Shown piece after piece: positions 42,831 to 50,541 of a DNA stretch of 64,000 nt. How positions within the stretch are numbered: position 1 is the stretch's first letter; each line of letters starts with the position of its first letter. Below the pieces are notes generated by a model. The model was not told where the DNA came from. It ran no database searches and saw only the letters and a program-made list of their open reading frames with translations. Origin of the DNA: a virus. The stretch lies in IMG/VR virus record IMGVR_UViG_3300023184_000026, positions 124,001-188,000 of that record. One strand, 5' to 3'. The position numbers and the translations under genes were made by a program.

Positions 42831-43379
42831 ATGAGTACACTAAAAGAACTTACAGCATATTCACATGCCCAAGCCGAAAACACGCCTTTTATGCGATTGT
42901 TTATGGCAAAGGCTCTTACAGAAGAAGAGTACATGGAATATATTACTCAACTTTCTGTTATTTATACAGCACTTGAGTTTGCTGCCGAAAAGGTTGGCAT
43001 ATTACAAGAACTTGATGGCATTCAACGAGCATCAAAAGTGCGAGCAGATGTATATGAACTAAACAAGAAACTTGGCAAACAATCCAAGATTTATTGGGAA
43101 ACTATTATGTATTACAACGAGATTACTCGTATGACAGAACGAGATGAAATTCTTGCTCATTTTTATGTGCGATATGCTGGTGATATGTATGGTGGTCAGA
43201 TGCTCAAGCCGCTTGCTCATGGCAGCGGAACAATGTATGATTTTGACGACAAGTTGCCAGTTCTGCGTCAAAAGATGCGTGAGCTTGCTACACCAGAACT
43301 TGCTGATGATGCCAACATGGCTTTTAACAGAACAATTGATGTTCTAAACTGCTCCATCATACACGTCGGCACATTCTGA
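42831..43379 (+). CDS. ho1: Heme oxygenase
   Basis: 182 aa, a little shorter than typical bacterial/cyanobacterial enzymes (~220-240). Cleaves heme to biliverdin IXalpha, CO and Fe2+ with reduced ferredoxin. Proximal heme ligand H12 lies in the conserved SHAQAENTPFMRLFM; the following helix YITQLSVIYTALEFAAE matches the family. The distal helix FYVRYAGDMYGGQMLKPLA (112-129) carries the GDxxGGQ motif with catalytic-pocket Gly and Asp. It sits 1 nt before a bilin reductase, forming a heme-to-bilin cassette like those of cyanophages. It looks active. Confidence 0.92.
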   Translation: MSTLKELTAYSHAQAENTPFMRLFMAKALTEEEYMEYITQLSVIYTALEFAAEKVGILQELDGIQRASKVRADVYELNKKLGKQSKIYWETIMYYNEITRMTERDEILAHFYVRYAGDMYGGQMLKPLAHGSGTMYDFDDKLPVLRQKMRELATPELADDANMAFNRTIDVLNCSIIHVGTF

Positions 43380-43380
43380 T

Positions 43381-44058
43381 ATGAGTGTTATATTCGACGA
43401 AATGAAAGTGTTGTCTAGTGATTTATATCTAAAAATCGCGAAGGACAATAATGAAATAGAAAGTGATATGCTGACTGCATATAACTGGACCAATCGTATA
43501 TTTCGTGGAGCAAAATTTCGTCGTGGTCATATTGAAATATTGAATGTTGTCGAAGACAAAAAGATGTGGATTATGCATATATGTATATTTCCACATCTTG
43601 ATGACACTTCACCAATATTTGGCTTTGATGTAATTTGTGGTGCCAATAAGATCACAGGAATATTTCTTGATTTTAGTATGGCAACAAACAATCATCCCAT
43701 GAACGTATGGTTTAAAAATAGAACCAAAGATGTTGTATGGAAAAAAGATCGTGAGTTGCCAGATTGGGGCAAGCGTATATTCAGTGAAAATATGATTGCT
43801 GCTGGTGGAGTAAACACCGAATCTGAACTAAATCAAATCATTGAAGTAGCCAAAGATTGCTTGGATTATTATGTAAATAATGTGGGCAGAACCATTGTTG
43901 ATTTTAGCGTGGCAGAACGACACAACAAATATTGTATAAATCAAAAAGAAAATGTTCATACAAAACGGTTTTTGATAAACTGCGGATATAAAGAAGATGA
44001 TGTCAAAAATTTTATTGACAAACACCTGTTTCCTGAAGTAAAATACAACAATATATGA
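43381..44058 (+). CDS. Ferredoxin-dependent bilin reductase (PcyA/PcyX/PebS family)
   Basis: 225 aa, the family's normal size. Reduces biliverdin to a phycobilin using reduced ferredoxin. Aligning by eye to PcyA, all four key active-site residues are kept: GHIEIL (H50, E52, PcyA H74/E76), MHICIFPHL (H66, PcyA H88) and FGFDVICG (D83, PcyA D105). ANKITGIFLDFSMA and the C-terminal RHNKYCINQKENVHTKRFLINCG correspond to conserved PcyA parts. The Glu at position 52 favours a PcyA- or PcyX-like enzyme; the product (PCB, PEB or other) cannot be read from sequence. It follows heme oxygenase by 1 nt. Confidence 0.92.
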   Translation: MSVIFDEMKVLSSDLYLKIAKDNNEIESDMLTAYNWTNRIFRGAKFRRGHIEILNVVEDKKMWIMHICIFPHLDDTSPIFGFDVICGANKITGIFLDFSMATNNHPMNVWFKNRTKDVVWKKDRELPDWGKRIFSENMIAAGGVNTESELNQIIEVAKDCLDYYVNNVGRTIVDFSVAERHNKYCINQKENVHTKRFLINCGYKEDDVKNFIDKHLFPEVKYNNI

Positions 44059-44080
44059 TTTATAGGAAATCTTTATAATT

Positions 44081-44950
44081 TTACAATAAATGCGGACGTA
44101 TAGAGTTCCACTTATCTTTTTTACGTTTCATGTACAATGAAGTATTTCCGCCATATAACAAATCTCCAACTCTCAATAGAGAATCAATTTTCATGACAGC
44201 CAATATGTAAATAGTGTTTCTTTTATATATGTGAACACTTTTCACGCCATTCTCTTCGAGAAATCGTTTAAGAAAATTTCCCAACTTTTCTGACACTACA
44301 ACACTAAAGTTGCAACTGGCAATATTGCCAGTTTTAGAAAAAGTACAAGTTATGCAACCATCTCCTTCATATAACCCCAACAGAAAATATCTCACAAGGT
44401 CTGTTGGGACTGGCGGCATTCCAAAATTAAAATAAGTTTTTCCACAACATACGCCAAGATTTTTTAAATCATCATAGATTTTTGCACGTGATATGTCCAA
44501 TATATAAGTTCCACCAGCACGATAAGTTTTTCCGTTTAGTGGAGAAACCATGTCGTGTTCTTTAACGTATCCCAACGGACGAGTGGTTTTTAGTATTTTA
44601 TTTATATCTTGTAAATACGCCACATCATCTTCTTTCAATCTTAAACTCATGTTTTTATTATCTTTACTCATAGTGCCATCCGCAAATATCATCCCAAGAA
44701 TTTGAGCTTTCTCGGGAGTATCTATTTTTTCAAAAAAAGATTCGTCTATGTCATACTTGCTAACAAAACAATTTTTCCTCGTTAGTTTTAACCCCAACCG
44801 TTTCAGTATTTTACTAACAGTTGACGGTGCTATATTGAACCGCGTGGACAAAATATTGTTAGTTGTTTCGGGATTGTTCTTGACAAACTCCGCAATATTA
44901 GTATATACTTCGGGCTGAATTGAATTGGGTCTAAATTTAATATTATTCAT
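44081..44950 (-). CDS. LAGLIDADG homing endonuclease
   Basis: 289 aa from the ATG ending at 44950; a longer open frame upstream is rejected because it covers the + gene at 45011. N-terminal helix-turn-helix (NNILSTRFNIAPSTVSKILKRLGL). Two LAGLIDADG-type motifs: AQILGMIFADGTMSKDN and VRYFLLGLYEGDGCIT. It lies on the - strand next to the bilin genes, like other mobile endonucleases here. Confidence 0.88.
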   Translation of the reverse strand: MNNIKFRPNSIQPEVYTNIAEFVKNNPETTNNILSTRFNIAPSTVSKILKRLGLKLTRKNCFVSKYDIDESFFEKIDTPEKAQILGMIFADGTMSKDNKNMSLRLKEDDVAYLQDINKILKTTRPLGYVKEHDMVSPLNGKTYRAGGTYILDISRAKIYDDLKNLGVCCGKTYFNFGMPPVPTDLVRYFLLGLYEGDGCITCTFSKTGNIASCNFSVVVSEKLGNFLKRFLEENGVKSVHIYKRNTIYILAVMKIDSLLRVGDLLYGGNTSLYMKRKKDKWNSIRPHLL

Positions 44951-45010
44951 GCATATACATATAACAAAATATGGATTTCCACGAATATTATACTTTTTAT
45001 AACAAAATAT

Positions 45011-45622
45011 ATGAATAAAACACTTGACGATCAGATTTGTAATAAGTACCCGAAGATGTTTCGGGACCGTAATAAACCCATGAATGAAACTGCCATGTGT
45101 TGGGGATTCCAGTGCAGCGACGGGTGGTTTAATATTATAGATTCTCTCTGCACGGCACTGACGTATACCTACACAACCTCGGTTAAGGTTGATGCAGAAG
45201 ACGGTAAACGACTGGGAATAGAACCCAGTGTCTATGACAAAAAAACAAACTATTATTGCGAAATAATCCAGCCTCAAGTTGTAGTTAATACCGTAAAAGA
45301 AAAATTCGGTACGCTGCGATTCTATTATCATACTGAACTGGAAGAAAAAATGTCGTACTTGAAAGGGACGGGCAAATATCCGGAACTGGATAAAATACTG
45401 GAACGTTATTACAATTATTTCGACGGCATTGTGCATATGGCTGAAACACTATCTGAACGCACCTGTGAAATTACTGGACAGAACGGTGAACTGCATGTTA
45501 GTGGAGCAAATCGGTCTGGATGGTATAAAACTCTTAATTGTGAATATGCCAAGAATGACCCATTCTGCGTTGATAGAAACTATGTTCCTGTAAGTTCATT
45601 GAATAAAAAAGAAACATCATGA
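45011..45622 (+). CDS. Unknown phage protein
   Basis: 203 aa. CNKYPKMFRDRNKPMNETAMCWGFQCSDGWFNIIDSLC and EKFGTLRFYY plus a C-terminal CEITGQNGELHV...WYKTLNCEYAK are a pattern I associate with unnamed proteins of phages and MGEs (YPKMF...CGDGWxxIIDxLC). The C-terminal finger seems to have lost some Cys. Function unknown. Confidence 0.7.
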   Translation: MNKTLDDQICNKYPKMFRDRNKPMNETAMCWGFQCSDGWFNIIDSLCTALTYTYTTSVKVDAEDGKRLGIEPSVYDKKTNYYCEIIQPQVVVNTVKEKFGTLRFYYHTELEEKMSYLKGTGKYPELDKILERYYNYFDGIVHMAETLSERTCEITGQNGELHVSGANRSGWYKTLNCEYAKNDPFCVDRNYVPVSSLNKKETS

Positions 45623-45861
45623 GTAGAAATGGAAAAGGTAGCAAACCAAGACCATATAGTATATCATATAAAACATATGGCGACAACTTCGATGATATAT
45701 TCAGAAAAAAAGCAAATATAAACAAAACAACTCCAACAGATTGCCACAAGGCCGAGTGTGAGTTGTTTATAAAAGATCAAAATAAAATGATAAAGAGTAT
45801 TGTTGTAAACCCAACTTATAAAGTAAAAATAAAAATTATACCAAATGAAAATCAAAACTAA
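45619..45861 (+). CDS. Unknown small phage protein
   Basis: 80 aa, ATGA overlap upstream. MSRNGKGSKPRPYSISYKTYGDNFDDIF is a recurring phage start (GKGSxPRPxS...NFDxIF). The rest is Lys-rich. Confidence 0.65.
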   Translation: MSRNGKGSKPRPYSISYKTYGDNFDDIFRKKANINKTTPTDCHKAECELFIKDQNKMIKSIVVNPTYKVKIKIIPNENQN

Positions 45862-46201
45862 ATATATGTATGCTTTAGCATTTATGGGACTTTTTGCACT
45901 CGTCATAAATGGTGTGGCTTATATCATAACTCGTCCCGCAAATGCTGATGAGATTGATTTATACTCATCATCCTATAAAAATATAATGAAACGGTCTGAT
46001 GCAGAAAGTGTGATGGCAGTCATTCAAGCCGAAACTTTTGATGGTGCATTTTCTCATTATTCTACATACAAAGATATTTCAGATACAAAGTTTCATGAAC
46101 TTCGTAAAGCTTATACAAGTGCTAGACAAGAGTTATTTGATTATGTAAATGAAGCCGCAAACAAATCAGTTGAAAAGCCTTATTATATGGCAACATACTA
46201 A
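45845..46201 (+). CDS. Signal-anchored protein, unknown
   Basis: 118 aa. The N-terminal segment KTKYMYALAFMGLFALVINGVAYIITR is one TM helix or an uncleaved signal; the rest is a helical soluble domain (SYKNIMKRSDAESVMAVIQAETFDGAFSHYSTYKDISD...). It overlaps the previous gene by 17 nt. Confidence 0.6.
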   Translation: MKIKTKYMYALAFMGLFALVINGVAYIITRPANADEIDLYSSSYKNIMKRSDAESVMAVIQAETFDGAFSHYSTYKDISDTKFHELRKAYTSARQELFDYVNEAANKSVEKPYYMATY

Positions 46202-46219
46202 AAATAAACATTATACAAA

Positions 46220-46429
46220 ATGACAACAATAAACAAGAAACATAAGAAAGAAATAACAGCATTCCGCAAAGACATTCTGGCAGAAATGGCTAGGCAAGAT
46301 AAAGTTTTCTCTAAGCTGTGCAAGAAACTAAATATTGACCCTGATGGTGAAGATGGTGATGCCTTATTCGATCATATCTATAATGACACCGATTGGACAA
46401 TAGAATATACCGATGAAAATACAAATTGA
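46220..46429 (+). CDS. Unknown small helical protein
   Basis: 69 aa (MTTINKKHKKEITAFRKDILAEMARQDKVFSKLCKKLNIDPDGEDGDALFDHIYND...). Helical with acidic C-terminal part; overlaps the next gene by 17 nt. Confidence 0.55.
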   Translation: MTTINKKHKKEITAFRKDILAEMARQDKVFSKLCKKLNIDPDGEDGDALFDHIYNDTDWTIEYTDENTN

Positions 46430-46619
46430 CATTGACGACGATCAACTTGATAACGCATTTCAAGAAAATTTGAAATGGCATATTGATAATGCCAAACAGT
46501 GTTTGGTAGAACTAAAAAAGAAAAAGAAACTGGAAAAATATCAAATAGAAGAAAAAGAACATTTTGAAAAGCTATTGCCAGCGTTGAAAATTGTTGGAGA
46601 ATATTTTGGTGTGAAATAA
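46413..46619 (+). CDS. Unknown small coiled-coil protein
   Basis: 68 aa, Lys/Glu-rich helix (CLVELKKKKKLEKYQIEEKEHFEKLLPALKIVGEYF). Function unknown. Confidence 0.5.
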   Translation: MKIQIDIDDDQLDNAFQENLKWHIDNAKQCLVELKKKKKLEKYQIEEKEHFEKLLPALKIVGEYFGVK

Positions 46620-46621
46620 AA

Positions 46622-46631
46622 TTTAGGTACC
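46622..46631 (+). repeat. TTTAGGTACC intergenic motif (site 1)
   Basis: TTTAGGTACC lies directly before the ATG at 46641 and after the previous stop. It is one of six related sites in the window. Confidence 0.55.
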
Positions 46632-46640
46632 CTACCCATC

Positions 46641-47045
46641 ATGGAACCATCATATGCACCCATCAATGAAAAAGTAGATGCTGCTGTAAAGCAATATACA
46701 AATGCTATTATAGAACATATTACTACCATAAATCCAGATATTGATTATGACTTGGACTATGATGAAACTACTAACAGTGCCAATACTCAAAAATCATCTA
46801 TAGCAAATATACATACTGAGCGTGGGTTTGTTACAATATTTCCAGATTTTATGCATGAATCTGCAAAAGCATCATTGCTGAACAGAGGAATGATAAGATC
46901 AATGGAACTTGAGGGGTTTGATGAAGACCAAATAAACGATGCACCAATTTATGGTACGCCTATGCCTTTTAGTATTGAAAATGCAAAAATATTCGCTATA
47001 ATTCTAACAAGAGACATGGGATTGCAACATCAGAAAAACTTATAG
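46641..47045 (+). CDS. Unknown protein
   Basis: 134 aa (MEPSYAPINEKVDAAVKQYTNAIIEHITTINPDIDYDLDYDE...). Alpha/beta with an acidic centre (IDYDLDYDETTNS). Preceded by a TTTAGGTACC site. No family recognised. Confidence 0.55.
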   Translation: MEPSYAPINEKVDAAVKQYTNAIIEHITTINPDIDYDLDYDETTNSANTQKSSIANIHTERGFVTIFPDFMHESAKASLLNRGMIRSMELEGFDEDQINDAPIYGTPMPFSIENAKIFAIILTRDMGLQHQKNL

Positions 47046-47076
47046 TGTGTAGATTACACAGCGAGATAAATAATTT

Positions 47077-47703
47077 ATGAATAACAATATTGTAGAATTG
47101 CTGGGATGGTACGGAGACGATACTATAATTGCTTGCTCGGCTTGGACATCCACCAGTAGAGAGATTACAGATGAAAAACGTAATCGCATTCCATCGTTGC
47201 TAAAGATGCTGGCAGATGCTGGCCATCATACGCCATTTGAAAAATCTTCTTTACATTTTCTTATAGACACTGACATTGCAAGTCATATTCATTTGATAAA
47301 ACATCGAGTTGGTGTTTCTGTGAACGGAGAAAGTGCCAGATATAAAGAAATTAAGCAGGATAAGTATGTGGTTCCGACCGATTGGCCCGAAGATTGGCAA
47401 AATATTTTAAAATCTTATACACAACAAGGAAATGATTTATATCACAAGTGTGTAGCTGATCTTGTAAATAGAGGTATGGACAAGAAGCGTGTCAAAGAAA
47501 GCGCACGTTTTTTTAAAACATACAATAGTAAAATTTCCGCAGATGTTATGTTTAATTGGCGTTCATTTTATCATTTCTTAGAGTTGAGAAACAAACCAGA
47601 TGCTCAAAAAGAAATTCGAGAAATTGCAAGTGAAATGTTAAGATTGGTAAAGCAAATAGATGGACATCCATTCAAGCACACAATTGATGCATTTAATTTA
47701 TAA
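47077..47703 (+). CDS. thyX: Flavin-dependent thymidylate synthase
   Basis: 208 aa, normal size. Converts dUMP to dTMP with FAD, NADPH and methylene-tetrahydrofolate. The ThyX signature is seen as KHRVGVSVNGESARYKE (residues ~75-91), with Lys in the first Arg position of RHRxxSxNxxSxRY. AGHHTPFEKSSLHFLID and SARFFKTYNSKISADVMFNWRSFYHFLELR, with the nucleotide-binding helix, also fit. It works downstream of dUTPase. A frequent gene of large phages. Confidence 0.94.
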   Translation: MNNNIVELLGWYGDDTIIACSAWTSTSREITDEKRNRIPSLLKMLADAGHHTPFEKSSLHFLIDTDIASHIHLIKHRVGVSVNGESARYKEIKQDKYVVPTDWPEDWQNILKSYTQQGNDLYHKCVADLVNRGMDKKRVKESARFFKTYNSKISADVMFNWRSFYHFLELRNKPDAQKEIREIASEMLRLVKQIDGHPFKHTIDAFNL

Positions 47704-47713
47704 AAAACAAATC

Positions 47714-48169
47714 ATGCACACAGACAAAGTAGAAACTACAGTTGAACAACATATATCAGAGTATGATGCTAAGACATATATTGATTTCAAGTTTGTTATA
47801 AAAGAATTATATGGTTATGGCGTGTTGCTATTCAATCCACCATTGGTTGTAGATGGTTCAATCGAAGTTGATGGAGAAATTGCGTATTATGGTTATGATT
47901 TTGGTATGTCTGACAAAGTATGTGTGAACAGACAAGACAATTATCTTTACAACTATGACAATGCCAACGCAGAATCCAATATTTTAAAAACCATACTCAA
48001 TATAATCAAATATGATTTGCAACATGCATTCAATCATATTGATATGGACCCAAATTATAGTCATACACATTGGGCACTGAGAGCAGAACTGCGAGATAGA
48101 ACAACATCATATGATTGGCACGAAGACCTAGTGGAGAAGCAGACGGAGTTTGATTTTAATAAAAAGTAA
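47714..48169 (+). CDS. Unknown protein
   Basis: 151 aa from the ATG at 47714, 10 nt after thyX; an in-frame TTG/ATG extension into thyX is unlikely. Contains FKFVIKELYGYGVLLFNPPLVVDGSIEVDGEIAYYGYDF. No family recognised; a promoter for the next gene overlaps its end. Confidence 0.55.
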   Translation: MHTDKVETTVEQHISEYDAKTYIDFKFVIKELYGYGVLLFNPPLVVDGSIEVDGEIAYYGYDFGMSDKVCVNRQDNYLYNYDNANAESNILKTILNIIKYDLQHAFNHIDMDPNYSHTHWALRAELRDRTTSYDWHEDLVEKQTEFDFNKK

Positions 48170-48197
48170 TTGACATTATATAAAAAGATGTCATTGT
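48170..48197 (+). promoter_or_regulatory. Promoter with TATAAAAAG spacer, leaderless type
   Basis: TTGACA (48170), TATATAAAAAGATG in the spacer, CATTGT (48192-48197) at 16 nt; ATG at 48207 is 9 nt on. Confidence 0.65.
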
Positions 48198-48206
48198 GGT
48201 TGGTAT

Positions 48207-49202
48207 ATGAAATACGAACCAACTCTCACCGACATTGCCAACTATGATCGCGTTTTCACCTATTCGTGGGCTTATAGCGACTGGCCCGACCAGAACAAGT
48301 TTGGCGACACTTGGGTTCCAGCCGGTGTGAATGCGTTCGTCAAATGCGCCGCACGTGTTCGCGAAAGTCTAAACGTGCTCAAGCATGACTTTGACTCTGG
48401 CAAAGTTACCATTCACAATATTTGGGACGTGAGTGAGTATGCCAAAAAAATTGGCAAGTTCAAGATGCACAGCAAGGTTGACACCTCGATTGGTGACAAA
48501 GTTGGTCTTCGCGTTGATGGTTCCGCCGATTTGTATAACCTATCTCCAGCAGAAATGGCTATCCGGGTCAACGTGGAATTGTCCAAAATGGGACAACCCC
48601 TGAAGCGTTGTGGCTTAACCACTTGGCAATATCGCGCCGTGTCGGAAACGATTGAAGCATTTGAAGATGGTGCCACAGTGGTTTTGGCTGACATGTGCGC
48701 TCGTTCTGGCAAAACTTTGTATATTGGTGCAACTTTGCTTGAAACTGCGGCACCTATCACGGTTGTTGCAAGTTATGTTCTTACATCGTTTACGAGCGTC
48801 ATTGTTGATTTTTCCGGTTTTGAACAGTTCAAAAACGTGGTTTTTGTTGATAGCAAAGATGTTGACTACAAAAAGCAAGTCAAAGAAGCTCGGGCGGAAG
48901 GAAAGCAAGTTGTTGTTTTCTTGAGTCTTTGTAAGGGCGGTATTTCCGAAAACAAGCGCGAAGAGCGAATTGAGTTTCTGTTTGGTATGCAAGAGCAAGT
49001 GTTACTTGTCGTTGATGAAGCTGATTATGGTGCTTGGAAAGCTGGTCAATGCGATCCTTTAATCAAAAATGTCAGGGACGACGATCTCGTTATTTTGATG
49101 ACTGGCACGAATGCTGATCGTGCTATTGGTGGCTGGAATATTGATGCAGTAGTGCAAGTTACATATCTTGAAATGCTCATGGAGAAGAAAGAATCGCAAT
49201 AA
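48207..49202 (+). CDS. SF2 helicase, N-terminal (ATPase) half of a split enzyme
   Basis: 331 aa. An N-terminal ~150-residue domain precedes the first RecA-like domain: TWQYRAVSETIEAFEDGATVVLADMCARSGKTLYIGATLL (Walker A as ARSGKT), TVVASYVLTSF (Ia), QVLLVVDEADYGAW (DEAD box) and LVILMTGTNADR (motif III as TGT). The second helicase domain is missing; it seems to be encoded by the next gene. The region is more GC-rich than most neighbours. It lies just before the adenine methyltransferases, so a modification or restriction-linked role is possible. Confidence 0.75.
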   Translation: MKYEPTLTDIANYDRVFTYSWAYSDWPDQNKFGDTWVPAGVNAFVKCAARVRESLNVLKHDFDSGKVTIHNIWDVSEYAKKIGKFKMHSKVDTSIGDKVGLRVDGSADLYNLSPAEMAIRVNVELSKMGQPLKRCGLTTWQYRAVSETIEAFEDGATVVLADMCARSGKTLYIGATLLETAAPITVVASYVLTSFTSVIVDFSGFEQFKNVVFVDSKDVDYKKQVKEARAEGKQVVVFLSLCKGGISENKREERIEFLFGMQEQVLLVVDEADYGAWKAGQCDPLIKNVRDDDLVILMTGTNADRAIGGWNIDAVVQVTYLEMLMEKKESQ

Positions 49203-49211
49203 AAAGCCAGC

Positions 49212-49239
49212 TTGACTTTTATAAAAACACTGACAATAT
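49212..49239 (+). promoter_or_regulatory. Promoter with TATAAAAAC spacer, leaderless type
   Basis: TTGACT (49212), TTTATAAAAACAC in the spacer, CAATAT (49234-49239) at 16 nt; ATG at 49247 is 7 nt on. It lies between the two helicase halves. Confidence 0.65.
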
Positions 49240-49246
49240 AACTAAT

Positions 49247-50497
49247 ATGAAATTGACCCACTTTGAAATTGATCCATCTCGCCACGCTCTTGTTGTTGAC
49301 GTTGAGTTTTATCAGATGAATTTGAAGAATGTAGTTGATGGTGCTCGTAAAAATGATCCTGAACTATTCAGTGACGAGGGTATTTATCTACCCGCTTGGA
49401 GTAAGTTTGCGAAAAGCCCTATCAAGGCTAAAGGATTTTGGACGTATATGCTGCAATCGGTATTTGATGGTAAGCATGGTTATGACGAGCTTAACTTTGA
49501 TTTTCAACGAAACAGTGTAAATGACTCTGGTGTGTATATGATGTTTATGCCAGGTAATATGAAGATTGTGTGCTTGCGAGAGGCCGCTTTACTTGCTGAG
49601 TCGGCACTTCAAAATTTCTCTGTTGTCGTATTATCTAGCATCAATGGTGTTACAAACGCAAGTGCTCAATCCGATACCAAAGATGCCATTGAACTTGCTC
49701 GACGCAATGGAAAAAAGGTTCTTATTCTATCAACATGCTTGGCACAGCGTTCTTTTAGCGTTGGTGAGATTTCTGGAGTGTTTCTAGCATATGACAATGG
49801 CGAAGCTGGTGCAACTATCCAGAAAATTTCTCGCGGACTCACTCCGTCTGTCGTGGGTAAGATTGGACGAATTGTGAGTCTTTCGTTCGACCCACACCGA
49901 GATGACAAACTGGACAGCTTGATCTTGCAAACCGCCGTCAATTATCAAAAGAGTCACGATATTGCATCTATCAAAGAGGCACTCGCTCTTGTGCTCAAGA
50001 CCGTGGATATTTTCAGTTGCCAAGCTGGCGGTGCCGTAAAGATCGACGTAAGTACATATCTTGAAGAGATCGTTAATCAAGCTCGTATTAGCCGAGTTGT
50101 TGGTCGCATATCATATGTTGATAAGTTGAGTGAAAGTTTGCGTCAAGCATTACTCAATAGCAATTTTAGTCACTACGTTCCTGCAACCGACGAAGTTGCA
50201 CAAAAAGGTAAAGCAATTGCAAAGAAACTCAAAAAAGGCACACCAAAGCAGCAAAAACAGCGAAAGACCGAAGATCAAGAATTGCGTGAAAAAATTGTTG
50301 CATTGTGTGAAAATCTCGATGTTGTAGTGTATGGAACCAACTCAAACAATATGGCGGAAGCAATTAAAGTATTGAAGGTTAGTAAAGAACTTCAAGTTTC
50401 ATTTCAAGATGAAGCTGGTATGCCATATACTGCTCTCAAAGAATTGATTGACAGTGGTGCAATCAACTTGAGTATAATTGAACTTGTTAAATACTGA
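49247..50497 (+). CDS. Probable C-terminal half of the split helicase
   Basis: 416 aa. FSVVVLSSINGVTNASAQ, KKVLILSTCLAQRSFSVGEISGVFLAYDNGEAGATIQKISRGLTPSVVGKIGRIVSLSFDPHRDDKL reads like motifs IV to VI of an SF2 second RecA domain (LSTxxxxRSFS, QKISRGLTP). The C-terminal third is a Lys-rich linker and a helical domain (AQKGKAIAKKLKKGTPKQQKQRKTEDQELREKI). No Walker A. With its own promoter it could be made at a different level from the N-terminal half. The helicase-half reading is inference. Confidence 0.6.
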   Translation: MKLTHFEIDPSRHALVVDVEFYQMNLKNVVDGARKNDPELFSDEGIYLPAWSKFAKSPIKAKGFWTYMLQSVFDGKHGYDELNFDFQRNSVNDSGVYMMFMPGNMKIVCLREAALLAESALQNFSVVVLSSINGVTNASAQSDTKDAIELARRNGKKVLILSTCLAQRSFSVGEISGVFLAYDNGEAGATIQKISRGLTPSVVGKIGRIVSLSFDPHRDDKLDSLILQTAVNYQKSHDIASIKEALALVLKTVDIFSCQAGGAVKIDVSTYLEEIVNQARISRVVGRISYVDKLSESLRQALLNSNFSHYVPATDEVAQKGKAIAKKLKKGTPKQQKQRKTEDQELREKIVALCENLDVVVYGTNSNNMAEAIKVLKVSKELQVSFQDEAGMPYTALKELIDSGAINLSIIELVKY

Positions 50498-50503
50498 AAC
50501 ACC

Positions 50504-50531
50504 TTGACTTTTTATAAATAAGGTTCATTAT
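50504..50531 (+). promoter_or_regulatory. Promoter with TATAAATAAG spacer, leaderless type
   Basis: TTGACT (50504), TTTTATAAATAAGG in the spacer, CATTAT (50526-50531) at 16 nt; ATG at 50542 is 10 nt on. Confidence 0.65.
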
Positions 50532-50541
50532 CTTCTACACT

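Noticed and set aside
44951-45436. N-terminal extension of the - strand LAGLIDADG frame (162 residues)
   Set aside because: It covers the better supported + strand gene at 45011 and has hydrophobic, non-protein-like composition; the ATG ending at 44950 gives a complete HTH-LAGLIDADG protein.
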